Origin: Roseospira marina
GTDB lineage: Bacteria > Pseudomonadota > Alphaproteobacteria > Rhodospirillales > Rhodospirillaceae
DNA length: 64,000 bases
Reading direction: 5' to 3'
Assembly: GCF_014197855.1 (NCBI RefSeq)
Contig: NZ_JACIGJ010000001.1
Span: 310,001-374,000 of the forward strand
Position numbers and translations under genes: made by a program. Below are positions 34,362 through 42,049 of the stretch, in pieces. Position 1 is the first letter of the stretch, and the number at the start of each line of letters is the position of its first letter. Below the pieces are notes generated by a model that made no database searches, was not told the DNA's origin, and saw nothing but the letters and a program-made list of their open reading frames with translations.

Positions 34362-35222
34362 TTAAACGTCCGGCCGTTCGGGTCGATACTGAACCCGGTT
34401 GGCGTGCTCGAACCCCTCAATGTACTGGATCAACTCCTGCCGACGCTTTCGGGCGCCGTCGATCTGCGATTGGATGGCCCTCGCCGAAGCCGGTGTCAGG
34501 GTTCGATCCGAACCGTCCGGCGCCCGCTCCAGAAACTGCCGCAGATTGCAGCTTTCGATCACGTCGGCACAGAATGTCATTACAGAGTGCGGGCGGGCGG
34601 GGTGGTCCGTGGCGCGGCGCACTTGAAAGGAAAAGGAGCCCGTGCGACCGCTGTGTCGCTCCAACACGGCGGTCCGCAAATAATCCTCGAATGGCGTGAC
34701 GACGACGGCCGTCTGGCTTTCGTGCTGCACCACGACATCGTCTGGAGACACGGTCCCGAACAGTCCGCGCGTCGCGGCGCGCAGGGTTTTCTCGTCGAGG
34801 TCCGCGCCCTCGGCGAGACGCTCGATCCCCTGCAGGGCGTCCGAGTCACGGGTTGCGAACACGGTCTCCCCGCCCACATGCAGAGAGGCCCAATTGTTCT
34901 GGTTGAAGTGCTTGTCGTAGGGCGAGGTTTTTCGCGACCAGAGGTCGTTCCAGTCCGGCGGATAGGCGTGGCCGGGCTCGAACAGACCCGGGTCCCGCAG
35001 GAACCGCTCCGCGACGATGGCGGCCATGCGCAGCGTTCCCGCGATGTTATGGCCCCGCACGACGACGACAGAGCGCTTGTCCCCGATCGATGTCTCCATC
35101 GTCAGGCGGTTGCTCCGAAGCACGAATCCACCGTTTTGCCCATCACGGCCATCCGATGTGCCGTCGAAGCGGTGGATAACGGACTTCTCTCGGTAGAGCG
35201 TAATGGAACCAATCGAAGCCAT
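34362..35222 (-). CDS. Protein of unknown function
   Basis: 286 residues from ATG 35222 (MASIGSITLYREKSV); a more distal ATG at 35348 would overlap the divergent DUF218 gene. The upstream ribosome site is weak. It has no signal peptide or membrane helix. It contains a polar, charged sequence with PPDWNDLWSRKTSPYDKHF and an Arg/Lys-rich helical end (SQIDGARKRRQELIQYIEGF). No family was recognised. Its normal high-GC codon use argues that it is a real gene. It lies between the methyltransferase and the divergent DUF218 protein. Confidence 0.65.
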   Translation of the reverse strand: MASIGSITLYREKSVIHRFDGTSDGRDGQNGGFVLRSNRLTMETSIGDKRSVVVVRGHNIAGTLRMAAIVAERFLRDPGLFEPGHAYPPDWNDLWSRKTSPYDKHFNQNNWASLHVGGETVFATRDSDALQGIERLAEGADLDEKTLRAATRGLFGTVSPDDVVVQHESQTAVVVTPFEDYLRTAVLERHSGRTGSFSFQVRRATDHPARPHSVMTFCADVIESCNLRQFLERAPDGSDRTLTPASARAIQSQIDGARKRRQELIQYIEGFEHANRVQYRPERPDV

Positions 35223-35339
35223 TGCCCGTGGCGTCGCAAGGGTGAACGGTTGCCCCCGAGGGCGGGCCCCGGGAGACGTGACGAGCGAGTTCGCCCATAT
35301 TCCAGGCATTCCGGCTGAGTGTCCACTGTTGTGTAGGGA

Positions 35340-35981
35340 ATGGCGCACGTCATGCGATACCTAAGGAACGACGAGAGCGTCATGGTCATTGCGCTGGGCG
35401 CGGCCGTGCGGACCGACGGGTCCGTCAGCCCGGCCATGCGCCGGCGCGTTGCGCTGGCGGCGCGCACGGTGCTGGCATGGCCCCATGCACGCTTGGTGGT
35501 CTCGGGCGGGTACGGCAAGCGGCACCCGCCCGGCGTACCGCCCGAGGCCCACCTGATGGCCGAACTGGCGCGTGAGGCCGGTGTGCCCTCGGATCGACTG
35601 GTGTTGGAAGCGGAGTCCGGGGATACCCTCGGCAATGCCCGGCACGCGCTGGACCTGGTGGCCGGCGCGGATCCGATGCCGGGCCGGATCGTCGTGGTGA
35701 CGGACGCGCCGCACCTACGCCGGGCGCTCTGGTGTTTCCGCCGGGTCGCGCGGGGGCGCGGCCTGACCGTCACCATTGACGGCCTGGGCGCGCCGATAAC
35801 GGATCACCGGGCGCGACGAAGTGCCCAGTTCTGGGAGATCCTGGCGTTGCTCGTCTACCTGCCACGCCTGTGGCGTGTCCGCCGGGTTGTGACCGCCCCG
35901 GTGCCTGGGCATGATGATGCCGGGACCGCCGCGGTTGGTCCACAGGATCGCCACCACCGAAAGGACGAGACCCCGCCATGA
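35340..35981 (+). CDS. YdcF-like DUF218 protein
   Basis: 213 residues. DUF218 core: VIALGAAVRTDGSVSPAMRR, ARLVVSGGYGK, EAHLMAELARE, DRLVLEAESGDTLGNARHAL and VVVTDAPHLRRALWCFRR. The family includes YdcF and the periplasmic SanA/ElyC proteins; YdcF binds SAM. There is no obvious membrane anchor. ATG 35382 (MVIALGAAV, after GACGAGAG) is a good alternative start. Its stop overlaps the CoA-transferase start by four bases, so they are cotranscribed. Confidence 0.85.
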   Translation: MAHVMRYLRNDESVMVIALGAAVRTDGSVSPAMRRRVALAARTVLAWPHARLVVSGGYGKRHPPGVPPEAHLMAELAREAGVPSDRLVLEAESGDTLGNARHALDLVAGADPMPGRIVVVTDAPHLRRALWCFRRVARGRGLTVTIDGLGAPITDHRARRSAQFWEILALLVYLPRLWRVRRVVTAPVPGHDDAGTAAVGPQDRHHRKDETPP

Positions 35982-37189
35982 CCTCTGCGCCGCCCGCCTC
36001 GCCGCGTCCCCTGGACGGTGTCCGAATCCTCGATGCCGCGAGCTTCATTGCCGGCCCGTTCGCCACTGCCATCCTGGCCGAGTTCGGGGCGGAGGTCATC
36101 AAGGTGGAACAGCCGGGCGGGGGCGACCCGTTCCGGCGCTTCGGCACGCCGACCGCGCGTGGGGACAGCCTCGCGTTCCTCAGCGAAGCGCGTAACAAGC
36201 GCTCCGTCACCCTGGACCTCAGAAAGGCGTCCGGTGTGCGTATTTTCAAGGCCCTGGCCGCAAAATCTCATGTGGTGTGCGAAAACTTCCGACCCGGGAC
36301 CATGGAACGGTGGGGCCTCGGCTGGGCGGAGTTGCGCGCGGTTAATCCGGCGCTCGTCATGCTGCGGGTCAGCGGGTACGGGCAGACCGGCCCCTATGCC
36401 GACCGGCCTGGGTTCGCCCGCATCGCACACGCGGTGGGAGGGCTGACCCACCTGGCCGGTATGCCGGACGGTCCGCCTGTGACGCCCGGCTCAACGTCGC
36501 TCGGCGACTACATGTCCGGCCTGTTCGGGGCGGTCGGTATTCTCATGGCCCTGCGGCACGCGGAGCGCACCGGCGAGGGGCAGGAGATCGATATCGCCTT
36601 GTACGAGTCCGTGTTCCGGGTGCTGGATGAACTTGCCCCCCGGTATGCGGCCGAGGGAACGGTGCGCGGCCGGGAAGGGGCGGGTACGATCAACGCCTGT
36701 CCCCATGGGCACTTCCCCTGCGGAGACGGCGCCTGGGTGGCGATCGCCTGCACCAGCGACAAGATGTTCGCGCGCCTCGCCGATGTGATGCAGCGTCCGG
36801 ATCTGGTGGATGCCTACGGGACCACGGCGGAGCGGCTGGCGCATCGGGCCACCGTTGATGACCTAGTGGAGGCCTGGACGCGCACCATGCCCCGGGACGA
36901 GGTCGTGCGCATCTGCACCGAAGGGCATGTGCCCTGCGGTGCCATCAACACCATCGCCGACATCTTCGACGATCCGCATTTCGCGGCGCGCGGCAATCTG
37001 GTGCGCGTGCTGGCGGAGGAGGTGGGGCCGGTGACTCTGCCCAATGTGCTGCCGCGCATGTCCGCGACGCCGGGGCGGATCGACCATCCGGGACCGGCGC
37101 TGGGCGCCGATACGGATGCCGTGCTGGAGGACCTACTGGGGCTGTCGGAGGCTGAGAGAGCGACCCTGCGGGGCGACGGCGTGATCTAG
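35978..37189 (+). CDS. CaiB/BaiF-type (family III) CoA-transferase
   Basis: 403 residues. N-terminal GVRILDAASFIAGPFATAIL and AEFGAEVIKVEQPGGGDPFR, then ENFRPGTMERWGLG and the aspartate-bearing SLGDYMSGLFGAVGILMAL block, where the family's catalytic Asp lies. It transfers CoA between carboxylates, for example formyl-, crotonobetainyl- or citramalyl-CoA type reactions; the substrate cannot be assigned. It is coupled to the DUF218 gene upstream. A large inverted repeat follows the stop codon. Confidence 0.92.
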   Translation: MTSAPPASPRPLDGVRILDAASFIAGPFATAILAEFGAEVIKVEQPGGGDPFRRFGTPTARGDSLAFLSEARNKRSVTLDLRKASGVRIFKALAAKSHVVCENFRPGTMERWGLGWAELRAVNPALVMLRVSGYGQTGPYADRPGFARIAHAVGGLTHLAGMPDGPPVTPGSTSLGDYMSGLFGAVGILMALRHAERTGEGQEIDIALYESVFRVLDELAPRYAAEGTVRGREGAGTINACPHGHFPCGDGAWVAIACTSDKMFARLADVMQRPDLVDAYGTTAERLAHRATVDDLVEAWTRTMPRDEVVRICTEGHVPCGAINTIADIFDDPHFAARGNLVRVLAEEVGPVTLPNVLPRMSATPGRIDHPGPALGADTDAVLEDLLGLSEAERATLRGDGVI

Positions 37190-37206
37190 GGGGTGTGTTG
37201 GGGTGG

Positions 37207-37255
37207 GGCCCGTTTTCCGGGGGGCGACGTGTATCACCCCTGGAAAACAAGGGCC
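37207..37255. terminator. Long imperfect inverted repeat between CoA-transferase and EncFtn genes
   Basis: Arm GGCCCGTTTTCCGGGGG (from 37207) pairs with CCCCTGGAAAACAAGGGCC (to 37255), giving about 17 base pairs with a two-base AA bulge and one G-T pair. There is no T-run. It may terminate the upstream operon or act as a leader element of the encapsulin operon. Confidence 0.5.
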
Positions 37256-37369
37256 ACGACACCTAGCTTCTGGGTAGTCGCGCGGCGCCGGGGCGGACAC
37301 AGAGCCTACGCTGCGGACCTGTTTCGATTCATTTCATCTGTCCGAAACCTGACCGGAGGTCACAACATC

Positions 37370-37768
37370 ATGTCAAGTGAGGGACTCCACGCGCCCCGTG
37401 AGCGCCTGTCCCGGGAGACGCTCTCCCAGCATCACGCCATCGTTTCCGTGATGGAAGAACTGGAAGCCGTGGATTGGTATCGGCAGCGCGCCGACGACTG
37501 CGAGGATCCGGCGTTGCGCGAGATCCTTCTGCACAACATGCGTGAGGAGATGGAGCACGCCTGCATGGTGCTGGAGTGGATGCGCCGCACCAATGCGGAC
37601 TGGGGTGAGTACATGCAGACGTACCTGTTCACCGAAGACAAGATTACCGAGATTGAGGAGGAGGACACGGGCCGGTCGAACGGTGCCGGTGCGGCGGAGG
37701 CCGAGGCGCCGGCAAAGCCGGGACGTGGCTTTACCATCGGTGCCATTTCCGACGGCGGGGAGGGCTGA
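37370..37768 (+). CDS. Encapsulated ferritin-like protein (EncFtn cargo)
   Basis: 132 residues. Two helices with ferroxidase-type ligands: AIVSVMEELEAVDWYRQR (E29, E30, E32, W36, Y37) and HNMREEMEHACMVLEWMRR (E59, E60, E62, H63), then the characteristic YLFTEDKI. This is the EncFtn family, half-ferritins that assemble into a decamer and oxidise Fe2+ at the subunit interface. After a flexible Ala/Glu/Pro linker, the tail GRGFTIGAISDG is an encapsulin-targeting peptide that docks inside the shell. A GGAGGT site lies ten bases before the ATG. The encapsulin gene starts four bases after its stop. Confidence 0.95.
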   Translation: MSSEGLHAPRERLSRETLSQHHAIVSVMEELEAVDWYRQRADDCEDPALREILLHNMREEMEHACMVLEWMRRTNADWGEYMQTYLFTEDKITEIEEEDTGRSNGAGAAEAEAPAKPGRGFTIGAISDGGEG

Positions 37769-37772
37769 GCTC

Positions 37773-38582
37773 ATGGATTTCCTCAATCGCTCCCACGCTC
37801 CATTCGGATCCGACGTTTGGGAACGGGTCGACGCGGCCGCCGCCGAGGCCGCTCGCGAGCTGATGACGGCTCGTCGTTTTCTTGAGGTCGGTGGCCCGTA
37901 CGGTCCGGGCCTGACGTCGATTGAGCTGTCGAACGACGACTATTGCCGCCAGCCGGAAGAGGGCGAGGCTGGCGCCGTCATGGGCCGCGCGGTCTCCGTC
38001 CCGATGCTGCGCAAGACCTTCAAGCTGTCCCTGCGCCGGATCGCGGCGTGGCAGTCGAACGGCCAGCCGCTCGACCTGTCCCCCGCCGAGGACGCCGCCG
38101 AGGCGGTCGCGCGGCTTGAGGAGCAGATCGTCTACTACGGCCGGCCCGAGTTCGGTCTGCCCGGTCTGCTGGAAAACAGCGGTGCCTGCCGGATGGATGG
38201 TGGCGACTGGACCAAGCCGGACGATGCGCTGGAAAACGTTCTGGCGGCCGTGACCCGGCTGGACGAGGCCGGGTTCCGGGGCCCGCATGCCCTGGTTCTG
38301 GCGCCGAAGTACTACAACGCGCTGTTCCGCCGCTATCCGGACAGCGAGATGTTGCTGATCAACCACCTGCGACGCTTGTGCACGCGGGGCATTTTCAAGG
38401 CCAGCATCGACGGTGCGGCCATCATCGACCCCCGGGTCGGTAGCCTGGAAATCGGCCAGGATCTGATGTGTGGCTATGTCGGGACAGACGGCATTCATTG
38501 CGAACTGTTCGTCAATGAAAGCCTCGTCCTGCGCATGCAGGATGAGGACGCGGTCTGCGTGATCAAGCCGAAGTCGGCCTGA
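37773..38582 (+). CDS. Encapsulin nanocompartment shell protein (family 1)
   Basis: 269 residues, HK97-fold shell protein with the family 1 N-terminus (MDFLNRSHAPFGSDVWERVD and a helix AAAEAARELMTARRFLEVGG, then PYGPGLTSIEL) and the C-terminal GQDLMCGYVGTDG and FVNESLVLRMQDEDAVCVIK. It self-assembles into a T=1-type cage around the EncFtn cargo encoded just upstream, storing mineralised iron and protecting against oxidative stress (family knowledge). The two genes form an operon ending in a strong terminator. Confidence 0.96.
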   Translation: MDFLNRSHAPFGSDVWERVDAAAAEAARELMTARRFLEVGGPYGPGLTSIELSNDDYCRQPEEGEAGAVMGRAVSVPMLRKTFKLSLRRIAAWQSNGQPLDLSPAEDAAEAVARLEEQIVYYGRPEFGLPGLLENSGACRMDGGDWTKPDDALENVLAAVTRLDEAGFRGPHALVLAPKYYNALFRRYPDSEMLLINHLRRLCTRGIFKASIDGAAIIDPRVGSLEIGQDLMCGYVGTDGIHCELFVNESLVLRMQDEDAVCVIKPKSA

Positions 38583-38607
38583 TCTCTCGCACGTCTCGTA
38601 CGCGAAA

Positions 38608-38648
38608 GGGGCGGGAGAGCGTCGTCTGGCGCTCCCCGCCCCTTTTTT
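38608..38648 (+). terminator. Rho-independent terminator of the encapsulin operon
   Basis: GGGGCGGGAGAGC (38608-38620) pairs with GCTCCCCGCCCC (38631-38642), followed by T6. A strong intrinsic terminator on the plus strand. Confidence 0.9.
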
Positions 38649-38735
38649 GTCTTCAGGCAACCCGGCGCCGCGAAGCGGCCGAGGCGATGGACCGGGCGCG
38701 TCCGCTCCATCGCCGACCGGTCTGAAGGTTACGCG

Positions 38736-39527
38736 TCAGCCGCACCCGCCGCAGGCGGCGGCCGGTGCCGGGCGTGGCCGATTGTGGATGCCGCATTCGG
38801 TCTTCTCCTGGCCGCGCCAGCGTCCCGCGCGGATATCCTCGCCCGGGGCGACACGGTCCGAGCACGGCATGCAGCCGACGGAGAGGAACCCGTCTGCCTC
38901 AAGCGGGTGGTGGGGCAGGTCGTGGCGCTCGAAGTAGGCCTCGATATCGTCGCGGCTCCACCCAGCCAGCGGGTTCAGCTTGGCCCGGCCATCGACGTAC
39001 TCGACCAGCGGCAGACCGGCACGCTGGCCTCCATGGTGCCGCTTACGCCCGTTGATCCAGGCCTTGAAGGGCCGTAAGCCGCGTTCCAGCGGTTCCACCT
39101 TCCGCACGTAGCAGCAGGCGTCCGGATTGCGCATCCACAGAACGCCGTCCGCGTCGGCCTGTTTCAGCGCGGCCGGGTCGGGCCGCAGGGAGCGCACGTC
39201 GGTCAGCCCCAGCCGCTCAATCAGGCTGTCGCGGTACCGTAGGGTTTCCCCGAACAGCTTGCCGGTCTCCAGGAACAGGACCGGCGTGGCCGGGTCGATG
39301 AGTGCGACCTGATGCAGCAGCACGGCGGATTCCGTGCCGAACGAGGACACTACGGCCACCTCGCCCGGAAACCACGTCCGAACCGCTCTTTCCAGCAACT
39401 CCGGCGCCGACAGCGTGCCACCGGCGGTCATGGCCTCGCGGATCGGTCCGGCCGGCAGGTCCGGGCGACGCCCGGGGAAAATGATTGTATTGTCGTGTGT
39501 GTCGTCGTGTCCGCTATCCTGGGTCAT
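38736..39527 (-). CDS. cysH: Assimilatory APS/PAPS reductase
   Basis: 263 residues. Reduces activated sulfate to sulfite with thioredoxin or glutathione. The PP-loop-like SSFGTESAVLLHQ, FLETGKLFGET and the C-terminal catalytic Cys245 in ECGIH are present. Paired cysteines Cys138-Cys139 and Cys219/Cys222 bind a [4Fe-4S] cluster, which marks the APS-reducing (plant/most-bacterial) type rather than the cluster-free E. coli PAPS type. An unusual His/Asp-rich N-terminus precedes the domain, and a short Pro/Ala/Cys/Gly tail (ending CGGCG) follows. It is the last gene of the five-gene sulfur operon and overlaps DUF934 by four bases. Confidence 0.95.
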   Translation of the reverse strand: MTQDSGHDDTHDNTIIFPGRRPDLPAGPIREAMTAGGTLSAPELLERAVRTWFPGEVAVVSSFGTESAVLLHQVALIDPATPVLFLETGKLFGETLRYRDSLIERLGLTDVRSLRPDPAALKQADADGVLWMRNPDACCYVRKVEPLERGLRPFKAWINGRKRHHGGQRAGLPLVEYVDGRAKLNPLAGWSRDDIEAYFERHDLPHHPLEADGFLSVGCMPCSDRVAPGEDIRAGRWRGQEKTECGIHNRPRPAPAAACGGCG

Positions 39528-40051
39528 GCTGCGACCCCTTTCCGTCCGAGAGCCGCCAGCCGCTGCACGCTGATCGGGGTGCGGTCATCGCTGGCGGGCT
39601 GATACACGGCGCCGAATGTCGTTACCGACGCCTGCCAATCGCCTTCCGGGTCGGTGCTGTCGATCTCGACGGCATCGATCCCACAGCGGGCCATGAAATA
39701 GAGCTGGTCGCGCAGCACATCCCCGGTCGCGCGCAGGCTGCCCTGGTAACCGTGCGTGTCCCGAAGCTGCCGCGCCTGGGTGTAGGCGCGACCGTCCTTG
39801 AAGGCCGGGAACGACAAAACGATCAGCGACAGCCGATCCAGTGCGCCGCCCACCGCCGCCACGAGCGCAGATACGGGGACGTCGTTGGGCAGGCGGACGC
39901 CAATCGGGGCGGAGCGCGTCCAAAGCGTGTCAGCCTCCGCCTTCAGGCGATCCAGCGAGACGAGGACCGGCCCGTCGTCGGGCACCGGTTCAGCATCCGG
40001 AAGCGCGGTCCAGCGATCGGCGACGTGGTGACCGTTCTCAAGCAGCGGCAT
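39524..40051 (-). CDS. DUF934 family protein of the sulfate-assimilation operon
   Basis: About 175 residues from ATG 40051 (MPLLENGHHVADRW). It contains the family blocks VLVSLDRLKAEADTLW, LIVLSFPAFKDGRAYTQARQ, LRATGDVLRDQLYFMARCG and IDAVEI. DUF934 proteins are almost always encoded between sulfite reductase and cysH, and are thought to assist this pathway; the biochemical role is not settled. It overlaps the sulfite reductase end by 14 bases and cysH by four. Confidence 0.9.
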   Translation of the reverse strand: MPLLENGHHVADRWTALPDAEPVPDDGPVLVSLDRLKAEADTLWTRSAPIGVRLPNDVPVSALVAAVGGALDRLSLIVLSFPAFKDGRAYTQARQLRDTHGYQGSLRATGDVLRDQLYFMARCGIDAVEIDSTDPEGDWQASVTTFGAVYQPASDDRTPISVQRLAALGRKGVAA

Positions 40052-41693
40052 GGAGGGTCTCCTTGAACGGGGCGGTGCCGAGGCGCTCCACGGTGTCGAT
40101 GAACAGCTCACCGGGGTGGCGGATGGCGAGGTAGGTGTCGACGAACCCGGCGATCATCTCGATGGCCTGATGGGCCGGTACGGCGGGGCCCACGATCCGA
40201 CCCAGGGCCGCCGCTTCATCCGAGCGGCCGCCGAGGGTGATCTGGTAGAGTTCCTCGCCCTTCCGATCGACGCCGAGAACCCCGATGTGCCCCACGTGGT
40301 GATGGGCGCAGGCGTTGATGCACCCTGAAATATTGATGTGCAGCGGCCCGATCGCCTGCGCGCGGGTCATGTCGCTGAACCGCTCCGACAGCGCCTGGGC
40401 CAGCGGAATTGAGCGCGCGTTGGCGAGCGAGCAGTAGTCCAGGCCGGGGCATGCAATGATGTCGCTGATCAGCCCGACGTTGGGCGTGGCGAGATCGCCC
40501 GCATCCAGGGTGCGCCAGAGCGCCGGCAGATCACTCAGCCGCACATGCGGCAGGACCAGATTCTGCTCGTGTGTCACCCGGATCTCACCCAGGCTGTAGA
40601 GGTCGGCCATTTTGGCCACCAGTTCCATCTGGCTGGCGGTGGCGTCGCCCGGAATCTGCCCGGTGCCCTTCAGCGAGATGTTCACAATGCCGTAGCCCGG
40701 CACCTTGTGTGGAGCGACGTTGGCTTGGACCCAACGGGCGAGCGCCGGATCGGTCTCGGGGTCCCGCACCAGCGTGGCGACGCTGCCGGTCCGCTGTTCG
40801 TACAGCGGGGGCGCGAACCGTTCGGTGATGGCGGCGTAGGTCTCGGGAGGCAGCCGCAAAGCGCCGTCGCGAAGGGGTTCCCATTCGGCTTCGACCTGAC
40901 GCCGAAACTCATCGATTCCAAGGGCTTCGACGAGAATTTTGATGCGGGCTTTGTACATGTTGTCGCGCCGGCCATGCGTGTTGTAGACGCGCATGATGGC
41001 TTCGAGGTAGCTGAGTAGGTGCTCTTTCGGCAGGAACGGGCGCAGCGTCTTGCCGATGATCGGCGTCCGGCCGAGCCCGCCGCCGACGATGACCTCGTAC
41101 CCCACCGCGCCGCGCTCGTCGCGATGCATGCGCAGGCCGATGTCATGCACCTTGACCGCCGCGCGGTCCGTCGGCGCGCCGGTGATGGCGATCTTGAACT
41201 TGCGCGGTAGGAAGCTGAATTCCGGGTGGAACGTGGACCACTGCCGCAGGATCTCCGCTGCGATGCGCGGATCCTCGATCTCGTCGGCCGCGACGCCGGC
41301 CCAGGGGTCGGACGTTACGTTACGGATGCAGTTGCCGCTGGTCTGAATGGCGTGCATCTGCTCGGCCGCCAAGTCCGCCAGGATATCGGGCGCGTCGGCC
41401 AGCTTGATCCAGTTGTACTGGATGTTCTGGCGCGTGGTGAAATGGCCGTAGCCCCGGTCATAGCGGCGGGCGATATGGGCCAGAACGCGCATCTGGTGCG
41501 ACGACAGCGTGCCGTAGGGGATGGCCACCCGCAGCATGTAGGCGTGGAGCTGAAGGTACAGCCCGTTCATAAGGCGAAGCGGCTTGAACTGGTCCTCGGT
41601 CAGGGCGCCGGACAGCCGGCGGCTCACCTGATCGCGGAACTCGCTCACGCGCTGATCGACCAAGGCCTGATCGTGGGCATCGTACTGGTACAT
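40038..41693 (-). CDS. cysI: Sulfite reductase (siroheme, [4Fe-4S])
   Basis: 551 residues. Two nitrite/sulfite reductase ferredoxin-like half-domains; TRQNIQYNW and GYGIVNISLKGTGQ-type segments surround the active site. The cluster/siroheme cysteines are Cys415 and Cys421 (ACPGLDYC) and Cys458 and Cys462 (SGCINAC). It reduces sulfite to sulfide by six electrons. No flavoprotein (CysJ) gene is adjacent, so the electron donor may be ferredoxin or a distant partner. A ferredoxin-nitrite reductase role is possible by sequence alone, but the cysH/cysG context favours sulfite. Confidence 0.92.
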   Translation of the reverse strand: MYQYDAHDQALVDQRVSEFRDQVSRRLSGALTEDQFKPLRLMNGLYLQLHAYMLRVAIPYGTLSSHQMRVLAHIARRYDRGYGHFTTRQNIQYNWIKLADAPDILADLAAEQMHAIQTSGNCIRNVTSDPWAGVAADEIEDPRIAAEILRQWSTFHPEFSFLPRKFKIAITGAPTDRAAVKVHDIGLRMHRDERGAVGYEVIVGGGLGRTPIIGKTLRPFLPKEHLLSYLEAIMRVYNTHGRRDNMYKARIKILVEALGIDEFRRQVEAEWEPLRDGALRLPPETYAAITERFAPPLYEQRTGSVATLVRDPETDPALARWVQANVAPHKVPGYGIVNISLKGTGQIPGDATASQMELVAKMADLYSLGEIRVTHEQNLVLPHVRLSDLPALWRTLDAGDLATPNVGLISDIIACPGLDYCSLANARSIPLAQALSERFSDMTRAQAIGPLHINISGCINACAHHHVGHIGVLGVDRKGEELYQITLGGRSDEAAALGRIVGPAVPAHQAIEMIAGFVDTYLAIRHPGELFIDTVERLGTAPFKETLHAAA

Positions 41694-41710
41694 CGGGGGT
41701 CCTTTCGGGC

Positions 41711-42046
41711 TCAGGCGGACGGCCGGGCGGCGGGGATGGGCCGGTCCACCGGCAGGACAATGGTCGGGCCGGCGGCGCGAATGGTTTCGCGCTGGCCGAG
41801 CGGGCGGGGGCCGGCCTTCGGGTCGTGGAGCACTTCCACGACATCCAGGCTGACCACCTGACAGGCCTCCACGTCCGCCATACAGCCCGGCATCATCGCG
41901 TCGAGATCGGGCGCATTGGTCACCACCCGGGCCTTGTTCAGGCGCGTCGTCCAGGAGCCGTCGGCGGCGCGGTAGACCACGACGCCGTCGATCAGGCGAT
42001 TGGCGGTGATGATGCGCGGAGCGTCGGCGCGGAGCTTGCGAGCCAT
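41711..42046 (-). CDS. DUF2849 domain protein
   Basis: 111 residues. The N-terminal half, RIITANRLIDGVVVYRAADG and VVTNAPDLDAMM, matches DUF2849, a small alphaproteobacterial domain typically encoded between cysG and cysI. The function is unknown, but the conserved position suggests support of sulfite reductase or siroheme delivery. It starts three bases after the cysG stop and ends 17 bases before cysI. Confidence 0.9.
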   Translation of the reverse strand: MARKLRADAPRIITANRLIDGVVVYRAADGSWTTRLNKARVVTNAPDLDAMMPGCMADVEACQVVSLDVVEVLHDPKAGPRPLGQRETIRAAGPTIVLPVDRPIPAARPSA

Positions 42047-42049
42047 CGG

